The notes beneath the pieces were generated by a model, which was given only the letters and a program-made list of their open reading frames with translations, had not been told where the DNA came from and did no database searches. A program made the translations under genes and the position numbers. Below, piece after piece: positions 25,670 to 35,279 of a DNA stretch of 64,000 nucleotides. The first letter of the stretch is position 1. Each line of letters begins with the position of its first letter. The DNA lies in assembly GCF_020497125.1 (NCBI RefSeq), contig NC_059072.1, forward strand, positions 72,299,697-72,363,696. The letters run 5' to 3'. Source of the DNA: Mauremys mutica. Its lineage: Eukaryota > Chordata > Testudines > Geoemydidae.

Positions 25670-25866
25670 CAGTGGTTTTCAACCTTTTTGTATTGGTGAC
25701 CCCTTTCTGAGTGTGACTCCCCTCCTTAAAAATGAAAAATGGGGGGTTAATTTAATGTAATGGGGGCTCGGGCTGTCAGGCCCATGGAGCTGACAGCGCA
25801 CGACCCCATGTAACCACCTTGCAATGCCTCTGAGGGGGACACCACCCCCCAGTTTGAGAACCACTG
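25670..25866. mobile_element. hAT-type MITE (Charlie/MER5-like ends)
   Basis: Left end CAGTGGTTTTCAACCTTTTT and right end inverse CAGTGGTTCTCAAACTGGGG form terminal inverted repeats like those of Charlie-type hAT elements. About 197 bp, no coding capacity. The flanking octamers do not match, so the duplication is lost or was never there. Confidence 0.7.
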
Positions 25867-27730
25867 CGGGTTTATTTTTACACCTTTGCTTGTCCTCTAT
25901 TACTGCTGCAAGATTTCAAGGCTATGTGACCCAAGCCCTGAGCTGCCTGTCTGTTCTGTTTCTTCAAAGCCCCATTTCTGTGGCCTCTCAGTTCTGCACA
26001 AGGACAGAACCCTTGAAATCGATGTGGTGTGACCGCAGCATCCGAGTAATGAGTATCACAAAGAAAGTGGGGACGTGCAAGTGGGAGAGAATTCATCTGT
26101 TTAAAATGTCAAAGCTAAAAATGTTGTTCCCCAGGATTTTCAGGGCTGTTTGAACCCAGCTGTGAGCTGTTTGCTTGTTCCACTTCAGGCATTTCATCTT
26201 CAAAGAGCTATGCCCTGTTTAGAATAGAGATATTTTTCAAATCTGGATTCACATGCTCCCTAAAACTGTTTGTCTAAAAATTCAGATTTAAAAAAAAAAT
26301 CAAAATAACTATTTATTAATGCACTCCGGGGTGTGCATTTGTCAAGGTACACATTCACTTTGGAGGTATGCTGAAGGCAAGAGGTGTGACATGCCTGCTG
26401 GGTGTAGACAGAACCTGATACAAAACCCATTGAAGCCTTGGTACTCCTTCCATTGATTTCAGTGGACTATGGATCATGCCCTTGCTGAGTGAGGAATGCA
26501 TTGTGTTATTGCTTACATTTTATAGCTTTCCAATTATCATAATTTGATTACAACAATTAATATTCATGTCCTAAAAATGGTAGTGGCAATTTTGCAAACA
26601 GAGTAGTTTTCAAAGTACCCTATGTGCATATAAATGGTTTAATTTAAATAAATGTTATAATTATCATCTTATTTGTAACATAAATCAGGACATGGAAATG
26701 CTAGCTGAGTGCCATACAATACAGCATTTTTTACAGAGAAAATTCCAGGCATTTACAAATATGTAAATGGACGAGAGGACTCAGCATGTCTCCTGGACTG
26801 TTCAACCTGTGAAATCTTCAGAGGTGCAGGGAATCATATAAGAAAAGACAAGAAAGAAGAAAGTGAAAGGCAAGCAAATATGGCAAAATTGAAGCCAGAA
26901 AGCACACTACTGTGGCAAAAAGACTGAGCTGGAATTACCATGAGAAGATGCTGAGTTTGGATCCACTCAGCTGTCAACATTTCAGCATTTTACTGCATTA
27001 TTTTTAGTAAAACACACAATAGAAAGCCTTTTCCGGATGACAAAAGCCAGTCTTCCTGCAGAACTATAATTCTAGACTAGCAGGGTGGAAAATAATAGCC
27101 TAGCAGCACCAGGCTGCACCGTCAGCATGTCAGCTTTCAAAAACTAGCAAAGCACGCCAAATGTTAGCTCTGCTCCCCTGCTTCCCAACACAGATTTCTG
27201 GCAATGTGAAAATGATTTCCAGCTTATCTAGGCTTCTATCTGCAATTTTTTGGCTGTTTCAAAACATTGTTTTACACTGAGGATGATAGCAAACAGCACT
27301 GTTGATGCATTCCTCTTAGATGTAGGGGAGACTTGCATTTCCTAGACCATTCTCTTGTTATCACTTTTTCGGAGTGGACTGGGACTTTTCACCTCCTTCA
27401 GGGCCACGTTATCATCTATTCATCACTGCTTATGTCACCACCCTTGATATAACACAACTGGAATTTCACACAGGACTGTATGGGACTCCCTTCCACATCT
27501 GCCCATTCTGCTCCTTAAGGGCCTGACCCTGAGAAGAACTGAGCATCTTCAACTTACAAGGGGCTGGATTTTCATTTTCACTGTGGTCATGCTACCCCAC
27601 TCTGGCAGTGTAAAGGAGCCTTGAAGTGGAAGTAAGTATAATTACATTTTGCGTCTTTTGGAATGTTCAGTTTTCCCTTTCTTCTAAAAGCATATCTCAA
27701 ACACATCCTCATTAGGAATAAATGGCCAGT
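25867..27730. other. No gene seen
   Basis: Unique sequence. A palindromic-family core (CCATTGATTTCAGTGG) lies near 26450. Confidence 0.6.
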
Positions 27731-28490
27731 GTGACAGGGCAGATTGGCCCCACACTGGTACAGCGGGAGTTAATCCTTCCCTCCTAGCAGAGGAAGCCAC
27801 GCCCCTGAGGCTTTGCTGGGCATGCTCCATCTGGAAGTCAGGTATAAAAGCCTGCAGAGCTGCTCAGCTGGGGCAGACCGCTGGAGGGAAAGGAGGCTCA
27901 TCACTCTCTCCAACAGAAGAGAGGTTTGCACCCCAAGATGCAGAGGCCAGACACACCCAGCTGCACTGTAGAGGGGAAGCTGAGGACACTGCGGACCTGG
28001 CTGAATCTGAGAATATGTTGGGAAGTGACCTGGGGAGTTCTTAAAGGGGAATGGTGCTGAGACGGTTCAGGCCGGCATGTTTCAGGAGAATCCCTGCTGG
28101 CCCACTGGTGAGGAGAACTCGCCACTAACATGGCCCTGGGTCGGGACCTGGTGGAGTGCGTGGGACCAGGTCCCCCTACCTAGGCCACCCTCGTTTGAGA
28201 TGAGCTGGCCCCACACAGTGAGCTATATGGACTCTGGCCATTGGGACACACTGCCCTAGAGGCGCATTGTATGGACCCCAGCCATTAGGCCGCCTTACCC
28301 CACTAGGGGAGGGGAAGTAGGTGGACTCCGGCCATTGGGCCATACCGCCCTAGGGGCACATTGTATGAACTCTGGCGTTAGGCCTCACTACCCCAATCAG
28401 CAAGGGGAATTAGATGGACTCAGGCCATTGGGTGCAAACTACAGAAGAGTTTAGAACATGGACTTGGGTATAGAGAGACCGTGCTACTGT
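27731..28490 (+). mobile_element. LTR-like repeat with internal tandem array (tentative)
   Basis: Starts TGTGACAGGGCAG and has a TATA-like GGTATAAAAGCC near 27842 followed by a GC-richer body, as in LTR promoters. A tandem array fills 28228-28438. No gag or pol is attached and no end duplication was found. Orientation follows the TATA-like box. Confidence 0.4.
28228..28438. repeat. Tandem array with alternating 44/50-bp subunits
   Basis: Subunits beginning TGGACTCTGGCCATTGGG or a variant start at 28228, 28272, 28322, 28366 and 28415. The spacing alternates 44, 50, 44 and 49 bp, so the higher-order unit is about 94 bp. The 44-bp type contains CCGCCCTAG or CTGCCCTAG and ends CATTGTA. The 50-bp type contains TTACCCCAC or CTACCCCAA and an AGGGGAA end. 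Confidence 0.8.
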
Positions 28491-29136
28491 GACGTTATTG
28501 ACATGAACTGTAACCATATAGCTCATTGTTGCAACCAGGGTCCTATGGTTGCACCAGGGCTTGTACAGAGGAGGCCAAGTGACGTGTCTATGGAAAGGTT
28601 GTAGTTTGTTGGTTATGATTATGCTGTCTGTATGTGGGTACCATTTTTGTAAATATTGGCTATGTACTTGTATCTCAATTGGCTATGTACTTGTATCTCA
28701 ATGTGTTTGATTCTAAGTATCTTCAATGAAGCATTTGGTCAGCTTCTTGAGAAAAGACTATTCTCAGTAAGTGCCTAATCAAGAAACACTTACATGACAA
28801 TGGACTTTGGGAGATGCCAATCCACATCTGAGCTTTCCTGGAAATGTTCGAACTAAAGTGTAAACAATGGCGTCGGCCTCCAAAAAGCTGAATCATTCAT
28901 GGACATGTGACTTGCCCAGGTGCCTACAAACTCCATCTTGTTGCTGTGATTTTGGACAGAAGAACAAAGGGGTTTCCTCCCACAAGAGAGAGCATATAAA
29001 AGGCCCTGGAAACCTCTAAATTTTGTCTTCGGCAGGCTCAAGAGATGGTCTCTCCACCCCCAAGAGACGCCTGAAAGAAACTGGAACAAAGGACAGTAAC
29101 TATGGGGGTGTGAGTGATTGCTGGACCCAGACTAGC
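28491..29136 (+). mobile_element. Unclassified interspersed repeat, LTR-like
   Basis: Resembles a common turtle repeat as I recall it: GGTTGCACCAGGGCTTGTAC near 28548, a GTGATTTTGGACAG word near 28948, a TATA-like GCATATAAAAGGCC near 28990, and GGACAGTAACTATGG near 29090. It ends near GGACCCAGACTAG where the CR1 begins. A perfect 23-bp direct duplication sits at 28656-28701. No coding region. Boundaries uncertain. Confidence 0.4.
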
Positions 29137-30273
29137 ACCACCACAGTCAGTTTTCAGAATGGAGAGAGGTACATAGTGGTGTCTCCAAGGGTCAGGACTG
29201 GGACCAGTGTTGTGCAACATATTCATAAATGATCTGGAAAAAGGGGTAAACAGTGAGGTGGCAAAATTTGCATATGATACAAAACTCCTCAAGATAGTTA
29301 AATCCAAAGCAAACTGCGAAGAGCTACAAAAGGATCTCACAAAACTGCATGACTGGGCAACAAAATGGCAGATGAAATTCAATTGATAAATACAAAGTAA
29401 CGCACTTTGGAAAACATAATCTCAACTATACATATAAAATCTTGGGGTCTAAATTAGCTGTTAACACTCAAGAGAGAGATCTCAGAGTCATAGTGGATAG
29501 TTCTCTGAAAACATCCACTCAATGTGCAGTGGCAGTCACAAAAAGCAAACAGAATGTTGGGAATCATTAAGAAAGGGATAAGTAAGAAGACAGAAAATAT
29601 CATATTGCCTCTATATAAATCCATGGTATACCCACATCTTGAATATTGCGTGCAGATGTGGTTGCCCCATCTCAAAAAATATATATTGGAATTGGAAAAG
29701 ATTCGGAAAAAGGCAAGAAAAATTATTAGGGGTGTGGAACGGCTGCCATATGAGGAGAGATTAATAAAACTGGAACTTTTCAGCTTAGAAAAGAGACAAC
29801 TGAGAGGGGATATGATAGAGGTATATAAAATCATGACTGGTGTGGAGAAAGTAAATAAGGAAGTGTTATTTACTCCTTCTGATAACACAAGAACTAGGGG
29901 TCACCAAATGAAATTAATAGGCAGTAGGATTAAAACAAACAAAAGTAAGTATTTTTCACACAACACACAGTTAATCTGTGGAACGCCTTGCCAGACAATG
30001 TTGTGAAGACCAATACTATAACAAGGTTAAAAAATGAACTAGATACTTTCAGGTCTATCAATGGCTTTTTGCCAGGATGGGCAGGAATGGCATCCCTAGC
30101 CTCTGTTTGCCAGAAGCTGGGAATGGGCGACAGTGCATGGATCACTTGATGATTTCCTGTTCTGTTCATTCTCTCTGGGGCACCTGGCATTGGCCACTGT
30201 CGGAAGACAGGATACTGGACTAGATGGACCTTTGGTCTGACCCCGTATGGCTGTTCCTATGTTCTTATGTTCC
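29137..30273 (+). mobile_element. CR1 LINE, 5'-truncated, 3' end complete
   Basis: Carries the last third of ORF2 followed by a 3' end with the GGACTAGATGGACCTTTGG block and two GTTCTTAT-type octamers ending near 30273. This terminus differs from the ATTCTATG type at 31585 and 51667, so a different CR1 subfamily is present. The 5' junction with the preceding repeat is approximate. Confidence 0.88.
29208..30110 (+). pseudogene. CR1 ORF2 (reverse transcriptase C-terminal part), broken
   Basis: Encodes the end of the reverse transcriptase palm and the thumb/tail of CR1 ORF2. The active-site block that should read FADDTKL reads FAYDTKL (about 29265-29285), so one catalytic aspartate is lost. An in-frame stop follows MKFN near 29385, and the tail continues in another frame (29524-30006) with [10 protein letters not shown] and [14 protein letters not shown], typical of this region. 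Dead copy, 5'-truncated. Confidence 0.85.
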
Positions 30274-30734
30274 TCTTCAATAAAATGGAGCGCAGATATG
30301 TAGGTTTGCTCACATTGCTCAGGACTGTGGATACTTTTCTTCACTATGCAGAAGCCGCTGAGGCAAGTACTGAGGGCTCAGGCTCTCTACATTTCTTCAT
30401 CAGTGCTCAGCAGCATGCAAGGGGTTAGCCCTAAACGAGCAGAAAAGAGCAATATATCAGGGTTCTTGTACTGTGTAGATAGATTACAAAGAATCTGTAG
30501 ATTCACTGTTAGTAAATGAGCTGACAAGTCAATACAAAGATTATTTATTAAAAAGTAATAAAAAATTTCAAGGAAATGGATTTAGAGACTAGCGCATTAG
30601 GCCTGACCCATCATGCGTTGAAGTGAAGAGAGTCTTTCCATTGACTTCAGTGGGAGTTGGAATAGACTCTTACTCTGTAGATCATTGTATTACAATAGTA
30701 TTCAATCGTCCTATGTGTGACACTGCAAGGGAAG
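30274..30734. other. No gene seen
   Basis: Unique sequence. A clear CCATTGACTTCAGTGGGAG core lies near 30637-30660. Confidence 0.6.
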
Positions 30735-30930
30735 GAAGCAGTATCCCTATTTAATAGATAAGCAAAGTAAAGTAAAGAGAAGAACAGGAGTACTTGTGGC
30801 ACCTTAGAGACTAACAACTTTATTTGAGCATAAGCTTTCCTGGGCTACAGCCCTGTAGTGAGGTTAAGGGACTTCCCCCAAATTCAGGACTTCGTAACAG
30901 CTGTCAGGATTCTGTTTTAAATGAACCAAA
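30735..30930 (-). mobile_element. Old MIR/L2-like SINE, interrupted
   Basis: The flanks of the PLE scrap at 30779-30852 read like one old MIR copy in reverse: CTATTTAATAGATAAGC on the left, GGTTAAGGGACTTCCCCC on the right. The two halves are in the right order and orientation. Highly diverged, so low-to-moderate confidence. Confidence 0.45.
30779..30852. mobile_element. Penelope-like element terminal scrap
   Basis: AGTACTTGTGGCACCTTAGA, GACTAACAACTTTATTTG and CATAAGCTTTC match the terminal repeat of the PLE at 58900-59585 in order and spacing (GTGGCACCTTAAAGACTAAC, TTTATTTGGGCATAAGC). Only about 74 bp are present. Confidence 0.7.
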
Positions 30931-31071
30931 GAAAGAGTTCCGAAGATAAGCAAGTATTCCTAACAGGCCATCATATTTAACATTGCACACAGCAATGTAC
31001 AGATATTCATTTAGTATTGATTATTGTGATGATGCCCCAGAAAGTGCAAGGGCACTTTGAAACATCTAGAA

Positions 31072-31389
31072 CAGGGATCAGCAACCTTTGGCAGGCGGCC
31101 TGTCAGGGAAATCTGCTGGTGGACTGGGATGCTTTGTTTACTTGCAGCATCCGTGGGTTCAGCTGATCGCAACTCCCACTGGCCACAGTTCGCTGTTCCA
31201 GGCCAATGGGGGCTGCAGGAAATGGTGGCCAGCACATCCCTCAGCCCACGCTGCTTCCCGCAGCCCCCATTGACCTGGAACAGCGAACCACAGCCAGTGG
31301 GAGCCGCGATCGGCTGCAGGTAAGTAAACCGGCCCGGCCCATCAGCAGATTTCCCTGATGGGCCGCATGCCAAAGGTTGCCAATCCCTG
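31072..31389. mobile_element. hAT-type MITE
   Basis: A 318-bp element with terminal inverted repeats CAGGGATCAGCAACCTTTGG and the inverse of CCAAAGGTTGCCAATCCCTG, flanked by a perfect 8-bp duplication ATCTAGAA (31064-31071 and 31390-31397). The arms extend inwards (GGGAAATCTGCTG pairs with CAGCAGATTTCCC), so the element can fold over most of its length. No transposase. The GC-rich insertion in the CR1 at 50560-50836 is a relative. Confidence 0.9.
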
Positions 31390-31484
31390 ATCTAGAAAGA
31401 GGCAATCCTCCCCTGAAGTATTGACATTATAAAAAGACATACAAAGGGTTTCAGAAGGGACTCAACATCAAGGATGCCTCACTT

Positions 31485-31584
31485 TTTACTTTTTGTAAAT
31501 CTTACTAACAAAGATGTACATCTTTTAAGTTTGCTGATGTTTAAATCTTGTTTCTCTGGGTTTTGTTTGTGTTGGGGCTGTTTT
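31485..31584. repeat. 100-bp flanking duplication, left copy
   Basis: Identical over 100 bp to 32834-32933, the two copies exactly bracketing the CR1. The match starts at TTTACTTTTTGTAAATC and ends at GGGGCTGTTTT. Beyond it the sequences differ at once on both sides, and no copy is seen elsewhere in the window. Interpreted as a target-site duplication. Confidence 0.93.
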
Positions 31585-32833
31585 CATAGAATCATAGAAT
31601 TCAAGATCAGAAGGGACCATTATGATCATCTAGTCTGACCTCCTGCAAGATGCAGGCCACATAAGCCGATCCACCCACTCCTGAACTAATTCTTTCCCTT
31701 GACTCTGCTGTTGCATGCTCCAAATCATGATTTAAAGACTTCAAGTAGCAGATAATCCACCAGCAAGCAACGCCTGCCCCATGCTTCGGAGGAAGGCGAA
31801 AAACCTCCAGGGCCACTGCCAGTCTACCCTGGAGGAAAATTCCTTCCTGACCCCAAATATGGCGATCAGCTGAACCCCGAGCATGTGGGCAAGACTCTCC
31901 AGCCAGACCCTCTGGAAAAGGCTAACAATATCCCAACATTGACCCTTTGTACTAATTACCAGTGTGGCACGTTATTGACCTATTGACTAAACCCGTTATC
32001 CTATCATACCATCCCCTCCATAAACTTATCCAGCTTAATCTTAAAGTCATGGAGGTCCTTTGCCCCCACTGTTTCCCTCGGTAGGCTGTTCCAGAATTGC
32101 ACTCCTCTGATGGTTAGAAACCTTCGTCTAATTTCAAGCCTAAATTTCCTGACTGACAATTTATATCCATTTGTCCTCGTGTCCACATTAGCACTGAGCT
32201 GAAATAATTCCTCTCCTTCCCTGGTATTTATCCCTCTGATATATTTAAAGAGTGCAATCATATCTCCTCTTATCCTTCTTTTGGTTAAGAAAAACAAACC
32301 GAGCTCCTCAAGTCTCCTTTCATACGACAGGCTTTCCATTCCTCGGATCATTCTAGTGGCCCTTCTTTGTACCCGTTCCAGTTTGAATTCATCCTTCTTA
32401 AACATGGGAGACCAAAACTGCACACAATACTCCAAATGAGGTCTCACCAACGCCTTATATAACGGGACTAGCACCTCCTTATCTCTACTAGAAATACCTC
32501 GCCTAATGCATCCCAAGACCGCATTAGCTTTTTTAATGGCCACATCACATTGCCTACTCATAGTCATCCTACGATCAACCAGGACTCCTAGGTCCTTCTC
32601 CTCCTCCGTTACTTCCAACTGGTGCGTCCCCAGCTTATAACTAAAATTCTTGTTAGTCATCCCTAAATGCATAACCTTATACTTCTCACTATTGAATTTC
32701 ATCCTGTTACTAATACTCCAGTTTACAAGGTCATCCAAATCTCCCTGGAGGATATCCCGATCCTTTTCCGAATTGGCAATACCTCCCAACTTGGTGTCAT
32801 CCGCAAACTTTATCAGCCCACTCCTACTTTTGG
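31585..32833 (-). mobile_element. CR1 LINE, recent 5'-truncated insertion
   Basis: A 1249-bp copy on the minus strand. Its 3' end, at the left, finishes in two ATTCTATG octamers, the CR1 terminus. The 5' truncation point lies at 32833, inside the reverse transcriptase gene just before the FADD motif. It is bounded by identical 100-bp direct repeats and its remaining reading frame is uninterrupted, so it looks like the youngest insertion in the window. Confidence 0.93.
32004..32831 (-). CDS. CR1 ORF2 C-terminal part, intact partial frame
   Basis: Open from the truncation point to a TGA at 32004-32006, about 275 codons. It starts within the reverse transcriptase palm: [10 protein letters not shown] carries the catalytic FADD pair (codons at 32796-32807). 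Then come [30 protein letters not shown] and the end KLDKFMEGMV. A whole CR1 ORF2 is about 900-1000 residues with an N-terminal endonuclease. Fingers, palm motif A and endonuclease are missing, so the copy cannot move on its own. No host start codon or promoter is evident. Confidence 0.85.
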   Translation of the reverse strand, partial: KSRSGLIKFADDTKLGGIANSEKDRDILQGDLDDLVNWSISNRMKFNSEKYKVMHLGMTNKNFSYKLGTHQLEVTEEEKDLGVLVDRRMTMSRQCDVAIKKANAVLGCIRRGISSRDKEVLVPLYKALVRPHLEYCVQFWSPMFKKDEFKLERVQRRATRMIRGMESLSYERRLEELGLFFLTKRRIRGDMIALFKYIRGINTREGEELFQLSANVDTRTNGYKLSVRKFRLEIRRRFLTIRGVQFWNSLPRETVGAKDLHDFKIKLDKFMEGMV

Positions 32834-32933
32834 TTTACTTTTTGTAAATCTTACTAACAAAGATGTACATCTTTTAAGTTTGCTGATGTTTAAATCTTGT
32901 TTCTCTGGGTTTTGTTTGTGTTGGGGCTGTTTT
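32834..32933. repeat. 100-bp flanking duplication, right copy
   Basis: Perfect match to 31485-31584. It continues to the right into TTTTATTTTGC, not shared with the left copy. Confidence 0.93.
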
Positions 32934-33740
32934 ATTTTGCTTTATTTAAGATTTCCATCCTATTACGAACTCTCTTTTGTTTGTAAAGTGCTTTATGGTT
33001 TCAGAGCTGGGGCTTTTATACTACAATGGCTGCATTATAAGATCTGGGAAATTCAAAGGCAATGACAGAACAAAAGTGGAGAATGTGTATGAAAATGATG
33101 ATGGATAAACAATATCTATTTATTACTTTAATAAGACCAGAAGAGCCCTTTGGAGCTTGCACAGGAAAGATGGATAGTATCACTTTTTTAGACAGCTTCC
33201 CAGGAAGCTCTCATTAGTATATATGTTCTTAGTACTTGAACTGTTGTGAAACATTTTGTAGTCTCTGGCAGTTGTGATGCTTCCCCAAAGGCAAGATTTA
33301 TGTTTAAACCATCATTGTTATATGAATACATTTCACTTTGAGAGAGGGCTAACCAAAACTTTGCATACTCTTTCTTCAGGGCTGTTCTGATCCAGATCTC
33401 AGTTTTGTATCTCACCCCATCACTAGTTTTATTAGCCAAGTGAGAATGGCAAAGCTTTTTTTCTTTTTCTTTTTTTGGCTGAATTATTTTATTAGTGAAA
33501 AGTTCTGTAGCAGAAGAACTCATTGATAAGGATTGATAATTGTTATCCTCTTGCTCTTCTTCATACCTTGGCAAAAACACAAAAGAAGTCTCTATGCAGT
33601 CAAGTGTTACTTCTAAATAGTAAAAGATTTTCAATACAATTGTAGTTCTGGCTTAGCTTGACTCACACTGTTCTCTTAGTTCAGAAGGAAGTTAATATTA
33701 ATGGTATCTTAATTGCACAAAAGGAATCTAGAAATGTAAT
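32934..33740. other. No confirmed gene; one 148-codon frame
   Basis: The minus strand at 33188-33634 holds the longest frame in the window not explained by a repeat. It has no recognised domain. An AAG/GTATGA donor-like site lies inside it (about 33565). It may be chance. Confidence 0.4.
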
Positions 33741-34500
33741 AGCAGCATGGCATACCCCTTTAAGGGCCAGGGGCTTGGACCAGCCAACCTAGTTACTAAG
33801 GAGGCACACCTGAACAAAGACGGTTGATACCCTGCAAAAAATAGTAGGAAGTGGAAAATTTGTAGCTGAGAGAGTTGCAGAAACTACAGTAAAAGGAATG
33901 AACTGCAGGGACTGCCAGAGACATTAGCCTTGGAGGAAAGACCCTGAGGCCACAGACTAAGGCCAGCAGGGTAATTGCCTAATGTTTTCACTTTGGATTT
34001 GTTGTTTCTTGGAAAATAAATATAGCCTTGCTGAAAGGGCCTGCAAGACTGATCTGTTGTGAGATTAGTTGGGGGGCCCTGAGAAGGAGTGAGATAGGAC
34101 ATGCCCTCAACCAGCTGATAGACTAAGGAGCGTTCCTACACTGAGGCCATGTCAGTTTCCTCCTCCACTTGTTTGGGGGCAGACTGACACTCCAAGCCAC
34201 ATATGGGTGAGGGGCTGTGGAAGGCTGCTCCTAGCCAATGGTGATGGTGGTGAGACCTGGGGAATGCCACCAGGGACTAGAAGTAATTGGACACAAAAGG
34301 GATCCTGAGACTGAACTGAACTTCTGCCGGGAATGTTGAGATTGCCCAGGCTCCCATAGGGGCCCTAGTGGCAGGACATGAAAAGAGACTCTGGCTGAGC
34401 CTAAGCTGAGGGTTGGCTGACTGCAAGAAGAGGAGATTCATGGCGGGGTACTGCATACCCACTCAGTGCCATGGAAAGGGTGGATTGGTTACAGACAAGA
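33741..34500 (+). mobile_element. LTR-like repeat (tentative)
   Basis: A purine-rich block with an AAATAAATATAGCCTTGCTG stretch near 34015 and a GC-rich second half, resembling turtle LTR sequence in style. No duplications or internal coding region. Boundaries are set by composition change and are uncertain. Confidence 0.3.
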
Positions 34501-34555
34501 TTAGTCATTTTGGGAAAAGGAGTTTCTTTGATTAGCGCAGGACAATTATGTTATC

Positions 34556-35279
34556 TGTGTAATGGGGCATCTGTCCCACACCAGCCCATAAGGGGTTAAT
34601 AACGCCCTAGGGAGGCTGCACAGAAGACAGCCAATTAGAGAGGGGCTGCAAGGGGCAGCCAATCAGGGCTGGGATGGCCCATATAAGAAGGGCTGCAGAG
34701 TAGAGCAGTTTCAGTCATTCCCTGGGACTTGAGGAGAGAGGTGGACTGGCTGCTTTGCAGGCTGAAGGCAGCAAGCACCCTGGACAGAGCAGTGCTGAAG
34801 GCAGAGACCTCGGGAACTGAAGGCAGCTCCTAGTGGGCTGCAGGGATCTGCAGGCTGAGGCCAGGGCAAAGAGAGTGCTGGAGCCACGGAGAAGTGGCCC
34901 AAGGAAATCTGAGTAGTCTGAGGTGATGTAGCAAGTGGCAGCCATCTATACGCTCTGTGGGCCAAGACCTGGAATAGTGGGCAGGCCCAGATCCTCCCCA
35001 CCCTGTGTCTTGCCACTGAGGAAGTGGCCAGACAATTGGCTGCAATAGCCACTGAGGGGAAGCAGCTGGACAGTGGACAGTGACACTGTCTCCTGGAAGG
35101 GAGAGCACAGAGTGTGGCACAGCCTCAGGGCTGTGTCCTGAAGAGGATGCTGTAGTCCTTGGAGTGATGTGGGTCCTGGAGCAGAAGTGACAGTGGCAAG
35201 ACATCACCAGAAGAGGGTGCACTGGCGAACAGAGCTAATCCCCAGGACAGTCAGCAGGAGGTGAGTGAACCCTGTCACA
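34556..35279. mobile_element. LTR-like repeat (tentative)
   Basis: Begins TGTGTAATGGGGC, has GCCCATATAAGAAGGGCTGC (TATA-like, near 34678) and ends CCCTGTCACA. The last bases read in reverse are TGTGACAGGG, the same start as the block at 27731. Several 65-130-codon frames on the minus strand follow from composition. No flanking duplication found. LTR status and orientation are inference. Confidence 0.4.

Noticed and set aside
28228..28438. Tandem array as a CRISPR array
   Set aside because: Vertebrate context, subunits are contiguous and diverged, and there are no unique spacers between identical repeats.
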